The notes below the pieces were generated by a model. That model did no database searches. It was not told the origin of the DNA and was given only the letters and a program-made list of their open reading frames with translations. From positions 860,425 through 911,912 of the forward strand of contig SSNU01000127.1 in the NCBI GenBank assembly GCA_012064415.1: DNA of 51,488 nucleotides, written 5' to 3'. Made by a program: the position numbers and the translations under genes. Below are positions 10,271 to 21,778 of this stretch, in pieces. The stretch comes from Gyrodactylus bullatarudis. Taxonomy: Eukaryota; Platyhelminthes; Monogenea; Gyrodactylidea; Gyrodactylidae. Every line of letters starts with the position of its first letter. The first letter of the stretch is position 1.

Positions 10271-12084
10271 AGATTATAATCATTCCTATGTCTTTCTACT
10301 CAAGTTATTTTTGAAAATATTCAAATCTTCAATTTTGAAAAGGACTGAAAAACTTCTAGTAAAGTGAAGTAAAATATTCTGATCCTTCAATAAATAATTT
10401 AAGATCTCATGGATAAATGATGGATAAAAACTATTTATTTCTAATCATAATCTAAAAGAAAGAGTTATTAATCATTTTCCACACCTGTAGTCATTTATTT
10501 TAACTATTATTCTAAATTTCTCGTTACTAAGTTACTAATATTTAGAGAGGTTTGGCCAGTGATCAAATATCCTGTTGACAAATAATCAATGGAAAACACC
10601 TTAATTTTAATTTTTAAGTTTATTTTGAAACGAAGGTAATGATGAAATTCATTGTCAGATGAGCAGTATTATTATAATCGGATCCCATGCTGTTTTTTAT
10701 CTTCATCAATAAAACACTCTGAAATGAGATATCGTTGATTTTATTCCGGAAGAAAAGGTTCACTGTGACCTTAATCAATCTTGTTCTCAGTTAGACTTGA
10801 ATTCAATTTTATAATAAATATCCAAGAAATTTCATCATTTATTGAATTATTTTTTAATTGAAATTGATCAAGTATTCTTTTGAATAAAAATTCATTTTCT
10901 TCCAAGAACATCTACGAAAATAAACAATTCTATGAAGTCATCATAAACTTTTCATAAGCCAAGAAGAATGTCATAAATTCTCATTTCAGACATTCTCTCG
11001 TTATCTTATCCGGGAAATGATAGCATTCACAAGTCTAAGTGCGATTTATAACACCTTCATATAGATTTGCGTTTGCTTAAAAATAATATCCAAGAGTAAT
11101 AAATTGAAAGAAAGAAATTCTTGTTGAAAAATTCCTTTATTTTAAAAATGATTTTTTTGATAAAAAGTGGCAATTTACATTAGTCATGTATGAAATTTGA
11201 AATAGGATCAAAAAAACTTGAAGCGTAGTTAGGAACACATATTCTATCCAAGTCTTAGTAATATAGTCCATTTCCTTGTAAAAGCCAATTTCATTAAACT
11301 ATCTCAAAAACTCGTTCAGATTATATAGATACTTTCATATAATACTCAAATTATGTTTGAGATACATCAAAATTTATAGAAAAAATGCGATACATAAGAA
11401 TACATACATTCAAAATATTAAACACATATTTTGAGATGTTTTTCGTACATATTTTTGTGGCCCTACTAATGATACTTTCAGATAGATGGAAGATTTTGTG
11501 TGTTAAATTCTGAGGAAGAAAAGAAGGATTTCTATAGATTAGAAAAGAATTAAAAAAGGAAAAAATAACTCGGATTAGACTTTACGAATTTTAGATGACA
11601 AATATCAGAAATTCTCTCCGTGAAAAACTAAAGCAATACTAAAGTTAATTTCAAATTATAGAGATACATTTTGCCTATAATCAGGGGATGGGAAAGGAAA
11701 TAAGGATAAAGGAATAGAGAAAATTAGCTAATATATTTCTAATAATTTTAACTGATTTTAAAAAAGTACATTTATTTTTAAAATATAACTTTTCTGTTTT
11801 TTATTCTGAATAGAAAATTCTCTCTATAATGAATAAATAAAATAATAAACCCAAGGTTTAACGAATTGTAAGGAAAATCAGAGAAAAAATGTTTGAACTC
11901 ACTCTGAATCTTATCTAGTGGATCCTCTATTAATAATAATTTCGTCATCTATCAGTTTTGTCCACTTAGATAAAAGATTGAAAGACCCAGTTTTAATTTT
12001 TTCCCTCTTAAAAATCTGACTTAAAAGACGTTTGAATTTGTTAAAATGCCGAGTCTATTTTGGGTTAAAAGATGACAATATTAT
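10271..12084. other. AT-rich intergenic sequence
   Basis: Low-complexity AT-rich sequence. I see no gene, no inverted repeat and no copy of the named repeat families. Confidence 0.4.
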
Positions 12085-12873
12085 TTAGCCCTTTCGATAC
12101 CAGGCGTCGTATATGATCTCTATTTTAAAACGAACTTTTTTCAATGATTTTAAAACATTTTTTCGTGATCCTTCTTCTAGGATATGTCATAAACTATATC
12201 TAATTTTGCTATTATGCTATATTTTTGCTAACCAAGCTTAAGATCCTTTTTGATCACCATCTTTAAAATGGGTTAAATATCAACATTATCTTACATCTTC
12301 AGTATCCAAATTTTAATTTCGAATGAAGTTTATTAGATACCCTTTTTAAGATTAACTGAGCTGTATTACAAAATAAATCCTCTCGTTTGAAAATTCATTT
12401 TAAATTAGAACGATAATATTGCCGAACTTCATCAACTGTATCGATTCTAGACTCATGGGGAAGGTTTGGGAACAATCAAATAATAATTATTATCACTTAT
12501 AAGTGATAAAAGTTATATTTCGCGGGGTCTCATCAGACTTAATCCCGGACTAAATTTATATAGTTACATTGCATAATATTTCTGCCCTTCTAGGCGGCTT
12601 TACTTCCGTTTCTTCTCCAGGCTTGGGCCCTCTTTGCACTTTAGGAATCCATCCATTAGTAACTGCTCAGTATGCCCACTATTCTAAATTAATCATCTAC
12701 AGTAGTTAGGAATTTCAATATAAATCAGATCCTGATGAAATTATGTGAAAGAAAATTTTTGCATAAAATTTCTTCTTAGTAAAAGTTTTTTTTTCAGCAA
12801 ATTTATAGTAATTCTGTGAAAGAATCTAACTATAGAAACTTTCTTCGTTTAACTATGGTATCGAAAGGCTCAA
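12085..12873. mobile_element. TTAA-type MITE, type B, copy 1 (with internal extra segment)
   Basis: The left end reads CCCTTTCGATACCA and the right end TGGTATCGAAAGG. Both halves (12085-12260 and 12690-12870) match the element at 21179-21778 in opposite orientation. The flanking TTAA sites have decayed (TTAG on the left). The segment 12480-12680 has no counterpart in the other copy and is richer in GC, so it may be a later insertion or captured sequence. Confidence 0.65.
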
Positions 12874-13227
12874 ATGTTGCTACTGTTTTAAAAAGGGGCT
12901 TCAACTTCTCAGGGTATGATCTTCATTATTTACAAGATGAAATATCCCTATTATTATTATTATATAATTTTTTTATGAATGAAAAAAGTGTCAAAATAAT
13001 AATGAGACAGAAGTCATTTGCCATTGGCAAGGAAGTGAGATAAAACTTTTGAGACAGAAAGTGTAGACAAGAAAAAAAGCATAATACACACTCCCTACAA
13101 CTCGAAATATTGAGTATATATTTCTTATAATTGCGGACAGATGAAAGGAACAGTTAGGGGAGAAGTGAAAAAGAAATTAATTGGACACGAGAATATATTG
13201 GTTTTCATCTCAACTCATAACTTGAAT

Positions 13228-13570
13228 TCAATTTTTTTGTCTATCATACGGTTTGTAAATACGCTGATTACAAATCTACAATTATTTTAACGCAATTATT
13301 TTTAATTCAGAAGTTATCAATATAAAAATTGGGTCATTGATCTCAAAATTTGCTATCTTTTAAGGTTTAGCGGATATAGTTCAGGTGATTGTCTATTTGA
13401 ATTCCACAAGTATGATCTTAATTTTTATCTATGAACCTCTGAGATCTTTGCGTACTCAAGGAATTTAATAGATCGCCTATCGAAAATGTAGTAAACTAAG
13501 TATTTTTTAGACCTTGAATGCATAATGATGAGTTGTTAAAATGATATGTGATAGAAATAATTCAGTGGAA
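13228..13570. repeat. Partial copy of the type C element
   Basis: It matches the interior of 7388-7894, including the blocks GTTTTAACGCAATTATTTTT-like and GATATGTGATAGAAATAA, but both inverted ends are lost or mutated. The short frame at 12816-13043 between it and the type B element has no family features. Confidence 0.6.
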
Positions 13571-15782
13571 CTAAAATCATCAATCCCAAGTGAGAAATCA
13601 GCTTTTCCATCTTCCTAAATCGCAGTGTCTTGGGATATTTCCCACCTAAAGTAGAAAGTATAAATTATTATGTTATAGTAATGCTGAGAGAAGATCAAAA
13701 ATTAATTATGTAATAATTCATCTCTTGTTTTTTTGTTGGAAAAGTCTAATCTCTTTGGCTATAAATCTTTGAATGTCTCCCAAAACTGAGACAATGGTTA
13801 TGATTTAGAGTATAGCAATCAAAAATGTAAAAATAGAAATAACCAAAATTTAGATTGAGCTCCATAAGGCTCCAAAATCTTTGTTTATTCTTATTAATAA
13901 TGCATGAGCTATTGTGTCTTTTTTAATATTGAACTTTGATTTATCGGTTAATTCTAGAGGTCACATGGTATTTTCTTTGGAAGAAAGAAACCTGTTGACT
14001 TTTATTGCTTCTAAAACTATTCATTGTCTTGTAAATTTATTTCTATTCAATCAACTTGTGTAGTTTAAGGTCTCCCAATTTTTTTATGGATCAGACAACA
14101 GTTTAGAATGTTTATCAATCAAATTTCTTGTGCAGATTAAATTTCCCTGTAGAATAGATTGTATATCGTTCATCAAAGTCTCGTGATAAATAACGACTGT
14201 ATTTAGTTAGTTTTTTTCTGTTAGATATTTAGCATTTCAAAGATCTGTCTTTTACTCCCTTGTTTATAAAGATTTTGCAGGTTGATTAAAGAGAATTTTT
14301 AGATTAAATATTTTATTTTGAATAAATGAAGAAAGCCCGAGATTCTTATGCGAACTGGAATTCCTTTTAAATCATGAAAAATAAACCAAATTTTAAAATA
14401 GATTATATATTACATAATATTGTTTAGAGGTGAGAATTTACGAGTTTTAATAATGGCCATATATAAAGCCGATCTCACGAAAGTTTTGAGCCCTCAAACT
14501 CTTTTATAACCAATACGTTCTCATCTTTTAGATCAATTAGTTATCGAACAATAAAACTTAACCATTTTCGAAACCTCTCCATCTGATTGGTTGATTGAAT
14601 TTGAATTTTATCAAAATTTATAAACTTGAGGATTACGGAACAGTCACAGAGGATGAAAAAATTGAGTTATTATAATATTTTCCTGTTGCTTTATAATTCT
14701 GTCAGTATTGTGAAAAATAAATTTGCGCAGACATAGAAGATTGAGAAATATCCAGATTGGGAATTCAGACAATTTGATTTTATGGTCTGACGATTTTTTC
14801 TCGATTTAATTTTTCACACATTTTTTCTTGTTCTTTTTATTCTTTTGATAACTGCTTTTCGTTGGATAGAATTTAAAATAGTCTCTCATAAAGGTACAGA
14901 ATCTCTAAATTTGATTTGAGAAAATCATTTTGAATTGAAAACATAATATTTACTGCTAAAGTGATGTTTCTGGGGGGAAAAACAAGCGCATAATTCACCT
15001 ATCTACGTCGAGTTTCCTCATGCCAGTAACATTTAGATACATATAATTAACTAATTAATTCTAAGATAGAGTATTCTGCTAAAGTGATTTGCTCTTTTAT
15101 TGATTTTAGTTTTCTTCTGACTTCACTTAAAATTTTCTCATATCACAAAATGAAATGTAGTTTGATCCAACACAAGATTTAAAACAAGATTTATTTCAGC
15201 AATTTATCAATCTCACCTTTGAGCTAGATTTCAGGTTGCATTTTATTCCTCTAAAAGAGAGAAATTCTAGAGAATTTCAAAATAATTCAATCAATTTTTA
15301 ATAAGATGCTCCAAAAATCTCTAAAAGAGGTGGAGTTTTTCATATTCTGTGGGAGTTTTTTGTACCACATATATTATATAGTCAGTCTAAAGTAAACTTG
15401 TGAGCAGTATCATTTGCATATATTAATCAAAAAAAATGAGTTGGCTTTATCGTAAATGACTCTATTGCTTGTTGGTATAGATATTGAATAATACCTACTG
15501 AATAATTCAAAGGTGAAAAACAATTTATTCCTTCATGTATATTGTTAATTTTCTTTGTATCATTGTAATTTTCATCAATTTAATTGAGTCTTTTGTTGTA
15601 GGAGTTTTCTTTTGGGCGTCTGCAATAAACTTTTGCTCTAAGAGAAATACCATAACAACAGATTTTTGAATTCAACAATAATTTTGAATTGTTCTTTCAT
15701 TCTATATATATAAAATATATATTATGTCTCTGTTTCTAAAAATACTTATTTATTATTTAATGGAAAATAAAGCTTGTGGATA
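13571..15782. other. AT-rich intergenic sequence
   Basis: Nothing recognised apart from short TA runs near 15700-15725. No coding-like frame and no repeat copy was identified. Confidence 0.4.
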
Positions 15783-16005
15783 TTAACTCTTTCGGTGCCG
15801 ATAGAAAAATATGTCCATTTTCCAATTTTTTTGAACCTTCATAACTCTACCAGTTTGATAGGTTTCTAGATCAATTAAAGTTTAAATTGAAGCTCACAAT
15901 GAGAACTTGCATTTGTAATATTTTTGGCCAAATAATTTGGTACCTTCATAGCTAAATTTTGGTTTCATGAAAATTGTGAAATAGTCTCGGCACAGAAAGG
16001 GTTAA
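15783..16005 (+). mobile_element. TTAA-type MITE, type A, copy 1 (215 bp plus TTAA duplications)
   Basis: TTAA at 15783-15786 and 16002-16005 flank an element that begins CTCTTTCGGTGCCG and ends CGGCACAGAAAGGG. TTAA duplication with CCCTTT-type inverted ends is the hallmark of piggyBac-superfamily elements. It is non-coding. Confidence 0.85.
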
Positions 16006-16512
16006 GAGTTCGAATTTTTTAAAGATTTTTTGGAATCCTTCTCATATTACCCACTTTTACCAATTGAAGAAAAAGATCTGAAAATAATAATTTTTTATGA
16101 AAAATATGGCCATATTTCAAATTTTGATCTGGCGCAAAAATGCCATTTTTCGAACATTGAGCTTAAAATTTTTATTGATTTGAAATTTGAAGGCTGACCA
16201 AAAGGGTGACTGTCGATAATTTGACGGTGCTATTCAGCTTTCTTGTCTAATCGTGATCTTGAAAAACAACTTTTGGTCACCCTTCAAATTTCAAATCAAC
16301 AAAAAATTTTCAGCTTAAAGTTCGAAAAAATGGGATTTTTGCGCCAGGTCAAAATTTGAAATATGGCCATATTTTTCATAAAAAATCTTTTTTTTCTTCA
16401 AATGGTAAAAGTGGGCAATATGAGAAGGATTCCAAAAAAAATTCGAATTCTTGATGAAAACATCGAGAAATCTGTAAAATCATAAATTCCCAACTTCATA
16501 ACAAACAACTTT
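16006..16512. mobile_element. Foldback element FB1, copy 1 (near-perfect long arms)
   Basis: Arms of about 200 bases (16006-16205 and 16275-16450) are near-perfect inverses, with blocks such as ATGGCCATATTT and the TGGCGC-AAAA stretch in both. The right side continues to the family terminus ATTCCCAACTTCATA. The left terminus is missing, lost where the type A MITE now ends. Confidence 0.8.
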
Positions 16513-16847
16513 ATTATCATGGTTCTTGTATCATCAAGATATCAAAATTCGATTTACACAAGGTGATAGGGTGATCCCATTAAGCATATTTTTACTCTCT
16601 CATTTCGAAATCAACAAATATTTTCATCTCAAAGTTCAAAAAAATCAGGATTTGGCGCTAACCCGAGATTTAAATTAATATTTTATAATTTTCAAAAAAA
16701 ATTATTTATTCAAATTTTCTTCTTTCTTTCATGTATCGTAAAAGTAATAAATCCTGATTGAATTCGGTTTCTAGATGAAAAAATTTAGTAAATTTTTTTT
16801 AGTAAAAATCAAAAATTCCAATCTCTAAATTAACTAGGCATAAATTC

Positions 16848-17075
16848 TTAACCCTTTCGGTCCCGCGACTATTTCACAATTTTTATAAAAACCAAAATTT
16901 AGCTATGAAGATACCAAGTTATTTGGCCAAAAATATTACAAATGCAAGTTCTCATTGTGGGCTTAAATTTAAGCTTTAATTGATCCAAAAAACCTGTCAA
17001 ACTGGTAGAGTTATGAAGGTTTAAAAATTTGGAACATGGACATATACACATGTCCATCGGCACCGAAAGGGTTAA
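16848..17075 (-). mobile_element. TTAA-type MITE, type A, copy 2
   Basis: TTAA at 16848-16851 and 17072-17075 flank a 220-bp element ending CATCGGCACCGAAAGGG. It is in opposite orientation to the copy at 15783-16005. Confidence 0.85.
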
Positions 17076-17767
17076 TGCTGTATTTTATAATAATAATAAT
17101 AATAGAATAAATTTAAAATTAAACTTTCATAAGAATTATTGTATTTAGAAGATTTAAATTCTTTTTTCTTCAAGTGAATGAATCAACAGTCAAAGTTAAT
17201 TGATTTTAATATACAACTTATATATGAAGTTAAAAAAATTGGCCATATTTCTCCATGTTTGAACTAGAAGCTGAAAATGATTTCAATTCGTTGTTTCCTA
17301 GTTTTTTTCGTCAAGATTCGTAATTAGTCAAGAAAGTGGAGCTTTAAGTAATTTTGTGATCTTAAAAATCAAAAACTTTGCTCTCAGACAAAATTATCAA
17401 AGAAAATTGATTTGGTAGAATAGAATCCTCTTGATCAAAAATCCAAAATTATCTGTCAAATTGAATCCAACTCTATTACTTCTCTGAATTGAGATAGCTT
17501 TTTTCAAAAGCATTAACAATGATTCCGTTTTTTTGCATGACATTTCTGGTTATGATTACATACTAAAGTACACTCAATTTATTCTCCGTGAGAATTAATT
17601 GGAAATATCTCCTATCTTAAAATCATCGTCATCTTCTTCTGTACAAAAGAGAATTTCAATGAATCAAACAATAGTCTACTGCAATCTAATCTGTAAACTC
17701 TGTTATTTTATAAAAGTTAAGAACTGGATGAAAATTTTACTAATTGATAACTAATCAAATATATACT

Positions 17768-19330
17768 TGATGATACAATCTTTCTCGGTGATATCAATAT
17801 GCCAAGTGAAAACTGGAATAACCCTTACTAATTAATTTTTTTAATTTGGGAAATTTGGAATTTTCGTTTTTTCAGAAATCTCAGAAATTATTGAGAATTT
17901 TTCAGATCTGAGAACAGATTTGTATCAATGCAAAAATTTATTTAATTCTTTCACAGACCTTAATTTTGAATTTTTCATGACCATCAGTGTTATCTTATTG
18001 CCAAAGTTTTTCTACTTCCAAAAAAAACTCTGATGAATTCAGACCAATTTTCTTCCAATCTACATTCATGAGGCTAATTGATTCTTTTCTATTCCGGCAA
18101 ATAAAAAAACTGTTTGACATCAAAACAATTGACCCAAATCGACATGGTTTGTGCAAAGGGAAATCATGTGAGACAAATCTCTACCAATTTCTTAGCTACA
18201 TTTGCTTTCTAAAGAGCAAAAAACAAAAAAAAGTTATCATTTTGCTGACTAATGTCTTGCATTTTGTAGGTAGAAAACGAAAATAGATTCTGGGTGAATA
18301 TGAGTTCTTTATTTTCGTCTGTTCTCATCAGACCCTACACCGACATGTATATTCATACAGAATATTATTCAATGATAAGTGTAAAGTTCTTTTGGGCCAA
18401 TCAAAGCATTTATTTGTAACCGGGTCCAGAGGAATAGAAACATATTTCAAAAAGAGATAGAAAAGTGTAACACCAACAGTCAGAAATCTACCCAACTAGC
18501 CCCTCCACCCTCCATCCGGTTACAAATAAATGCTCTGATTGGCCCAAAAGAACTTTACACTTATCATTGAATAATATTCTGTATGAATATACATGTCGGT
18601 GTAGGGTCTGATGAGAACAGACGAAAATAAAGAACTCATATTCACCCAGAATCTATTTTCGTTTTCTACCTACAAAATGCAAGACATTAGTCAGCAAAAT
18701 GATAATATATTTGCGGAAATCAGGAATCTCAAGCAGGACAAAAAAATAGTTGTAGTTTACATTGATCTTAGAAAAGCCTTTGATAGAGTATTTTTCAACA
18801 AGATTCTTGAAGCCTTTCACAACAGAGGAATTTGCTCAAAACTGCTTAACCCTTAGAACGACAATTTAATTTTTCCTAATGGGTTAAATATTTTAAAAAC
18901 TACTTAATAAATAGACAACAATTCGTGGAATAAAATGATCAGAGGTCAACTTTAAGAAAAATTAGCTCAGGTCTTCCTCAAAAATTAACCCCCCCCCCCA
19001 CTAAGGAGATTATGAAAAATTCATTGGTCGACTCATTTATGCCCAGAAATGCATAAAGACTGATGGAATGAAAACACTTCTGTTCAAAGTTTATAGAATA
19101 TTGTTCGACAGTTTGGAATCCTGAAGGTAAAAAATTGTCGAAAAAATATAATCTGCACAAAAACGATTTGTACGACTACTATCTTCGAGGTATCAAACTG
19201 AATCGAACTCTCCGAATAACTCACTTAGACTTAGAAGAGAGCTGAAATCAATTATCCTTATCAAATCTTTCCCTATAGTAAGGCCTAAGGATTACGCTAT
19301 AATATTCCAGAATTTAGCAACCTAAAAAAG
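17768..19330 (+). pseudogene. Decayed LINE ORF2 (endonuclease / reverse transcriptase), CR1/Jockey-like
   Basis: Fragments appear in the correct order on the plus strand. First is an endonuclease piece FLGDINMPSENW (near 17790). Reverse transcriptase pieces follow: NSDEFRPI (18028), IDPNRHGLCKGKSCETNL (18130-18180), then after an insertion VVYIDLRKAFDR (18750-18790), which is motif A with its aspartates. A thumb-like block TLLFKVYRILF lies near 19075 and KRFVRLLSSRY near 19165. The element is related to, but distinct from, the minus-strand LINE at 35.6-39.0 kb. It is broken by stops, a palindromic insertion (18234-18705) and an 11-base C run (18989-18999), so it cannot make a protein. Confidence 0.8.
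18234..18705. mobile_element. Palindromic insertion (~190-bp inverted arms) in the LINE reverse transcriptase
   Basis: The left arm starts TTATCATTTTGCTGACTAAT at 18234 and the right arm ends with its exact inverse at 18705. The arms run inward to CCGG at about 18424 and 18515, leaving a loop of roughly 90 bases. It separates reverse transcriptase motifs that are contiguous in related LINEs, which shows that it inserted later. High arm identity suggests it is young or homogenised. Confidence 0.85.
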
Positions 19331-21178
19331 CTGGCAATATTTAATAAATGTAAAAACATATTTAAAAATCTCAATAGATCTATCAAAACCTATGCTTGAA
19401 TAAATTCAAAAATGAACTCAAGAATAAATTAAGGTACTCAGAATAATATGAAGAATCATTTAAGTTTATTTATCAATTTTTCCAGACTTCCATTGAACAG
19501 TTTCTAAGATTTTGACGCAGATTTTTCTTCTGATCTATTCTTCACTCTGATTGAGCAAGTATGATTAAAATGAACGAGGATTTAACAATAAAAATATTAT
19601 GAGCTCAAAATTCAGCTCACTTTGTTCTAGCAATAAGGCTATGAATGAACAAGAGTTATATTTTATGATTTCTTATTATTAATTACCTTAACTGTTTCCC
19701 TACTCCCAATAGCGTTTATGTTTATTTTCCCATTCTATCGCATAAATAAAACAAGAATTAATTCATCTTATCAGATTATTTCATTAATTAATACAAGGAA
19801 AAGGTATTCTCATCTAAAATTTAGATTTTCCATTACTCACAATACTCTCCATAGAAATGGAGCCTTTGATTTAAGCCAGCCTATGGGATTACTTTCCAAA
19901 AATGAAAAAATTTATAACTCTCTTAGATTCGAAATTCAGCAGATCAATGAATAAAAAAACCAAAATTAAGTTCCACAGAGAAATCTGAAATCTTAAAAAT
20001 GTGTTGATAATAAAACCAATCGTTTTCTGACATTTTGGTAATGAGATTGTCAAGCGACTTCTTCAGATCTATTAATGGCTTTAGTAATTTTCAAAGAGAA
20101 AATTTAGATTCAATGGATTTAGATCAAATACCAAATTTTGCTATGAATAAACTTTCTCTCTTCAACTTAGTGAATGTTTACGTAAATTTTTGCGATGAAT
20201 TGATTATTGCGTAAAATTTTTTTTAGATTCTGATTCTGAAAATTATCAAAGTTTCTTGAGTTTTGACCAGCTCGCAAAAACTAAAACAGCACATTTTTCA
20301 TAAACGGGACTTTCATAAACCAATTTCAGAGTTAAATTTGCTATCATTCAAAAGATCGTAAAATTTTCTATAAGTTAGTTTGAATGTCCTTTGCAAATGT
20401 TCATCCTTAAAGTTATTATTAAAATTTTGATTTCACTCAATTTTTCTGGATTCTGATTATTTAATAGCATAGCTATTTATTAAAAGAGAGCTTAGATTAG
20501 TTATCTAAAAACAGCTATCGGCGGGTTTCCTTTTTTCATTACTAAAATCTCATGTAGCGATGTGTAATTATTTACTAATGCTTTTTAACTCTTTCAATTG
20601 CAATGTAGACCAAAGTAAGCTACACAATAGAAAAATGCTTCAAGGAGAGTGAGAGAGAAATTACTTTAAAGATCATCATCATAAATGACACGAATCAACC
20701 GAAGAGAATGAAAGAAATGGGATCACAGCAAAGTTATTTCATTCTTTTTCTTCCCATTAGTAGGGAATGGATTTTTTTATTCTTATGATTGAATATGTCA
20801 GACGTCATTTAAAGATAGCATGATGCCTTCTTCTTTCCAGTGGATGCCGAAATTTAAAAGCTTTCTCTTCAAAAAGACAAAAATAGTGGATGAAAATTTA
20901 CATTTTTCGAATACATTTTAAATGGTTCTTTTCTATGGCGTTAAAGAAAGCTGAAAAACTGGTGACGCTAGATTAGACAGGCAACTTGAAAAAAACTGAA
21001 GAAATTCTTTCGTCTATATATACGGGTGGTGAAAATAGCTTTTTTCGAAGATCATCATTGACCCCAAAATCAAATTTCATTATCTAATCAAATCATTTCT
21101 AAGCTATAAGCCAAAGTGCAAACTCGCACTTAAGATCGTAACTTCAAAAACTCTATTTTTTCTCTTATAAAAATTAGT
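19331..21178. other. Intergenic AT-rich sequence
   Basis: After the LINE remains I see no gene. A 78-codon frame at 19718-19954 has no recognisable features, although it may hold further 3' remains of the LINE. Confidence 0.35.
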
Positions 21179-21778
21179 TTAACCCCTTCGATACCATAGC
21201 TAAACGAAGAAAGTTTCAGGCTTAATTCTCTCACAGAATTGTATTTAAAATGTGATGATAAAAAACATTTACACATAATTTCATCAGAGTCTGATTTATA
21301 TTGAAATTCCCATCTACTGGTGAGTAATTTAGAGTGAAAATTTGCCAATGAAGGGATTAATTTGAAAGTTAATTGTTTCGAAGACTCAATTAATATCAAA
21401 AAAATATCTTCTAAATTTCATTCGATCTTATTAGAAAATAACCTAGATATTGAAAATCTAAGGAAAAAATGGGGTTCAAAATTGCCATTTTTACGAGACT
21501 CTAAGTGGAACTGCTCATTGATTTCATGCATAAAAAATTGATAAGTTTAATAATTTCGATCTAAAAGAATGAACTAAGGAATTTTACTTCCTTTCGAAAA
21601 AGTTCAAATATCTATGGCATTCTTATGCCTGGCTAGCAAATATATAGCATGATAGCAAACTTAGATAGTTTGTGATATATTATCAAAAAATAATTATGAA
21701 AAAATGTTTCAAAATGATTGGGAAAAGTCAGTTTGAACATAGAGGTCATATATGACCTCTGGTATCTAAAGGGTTTAA
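21179..21778. mobile_element. TTAA-type MITE, type B, copy 2
   Basis: TTAA at 21179-21182 and 21775-21778 flank a 592-bp element beginning CCCCTTCGATACCA and ending TGGTATCTAAAGGG. It matches 12085-12873 in reverse. The minus-strand frame at 21130-21399 is chance. Confidence 0.8.
21741..21760. repeat. Perfect 20-bp palindrome next to the type B end
   Basis: AGAGGTCATATATGACCTCT equals its own reverse complement. It contains two AGGTCA hexamers in inverted orientation, four bases apart, the half-site recognised by nuclear receptors. Any regulatory role is inference. Confidence 0.5.

Noticed and set aside
12816..13043. 75-codon plus-strand frame
   Set aside because: It starts inside the type B MITE end and runs into non-coding sequence.
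18846..18887. TTAACCCTTAG...CTAATGGGTTAA, 42 bases
   Set aside because: It looks like two TTAA-type ends back to back, but at this length it may be chance or a solo remnant; not called as an element.
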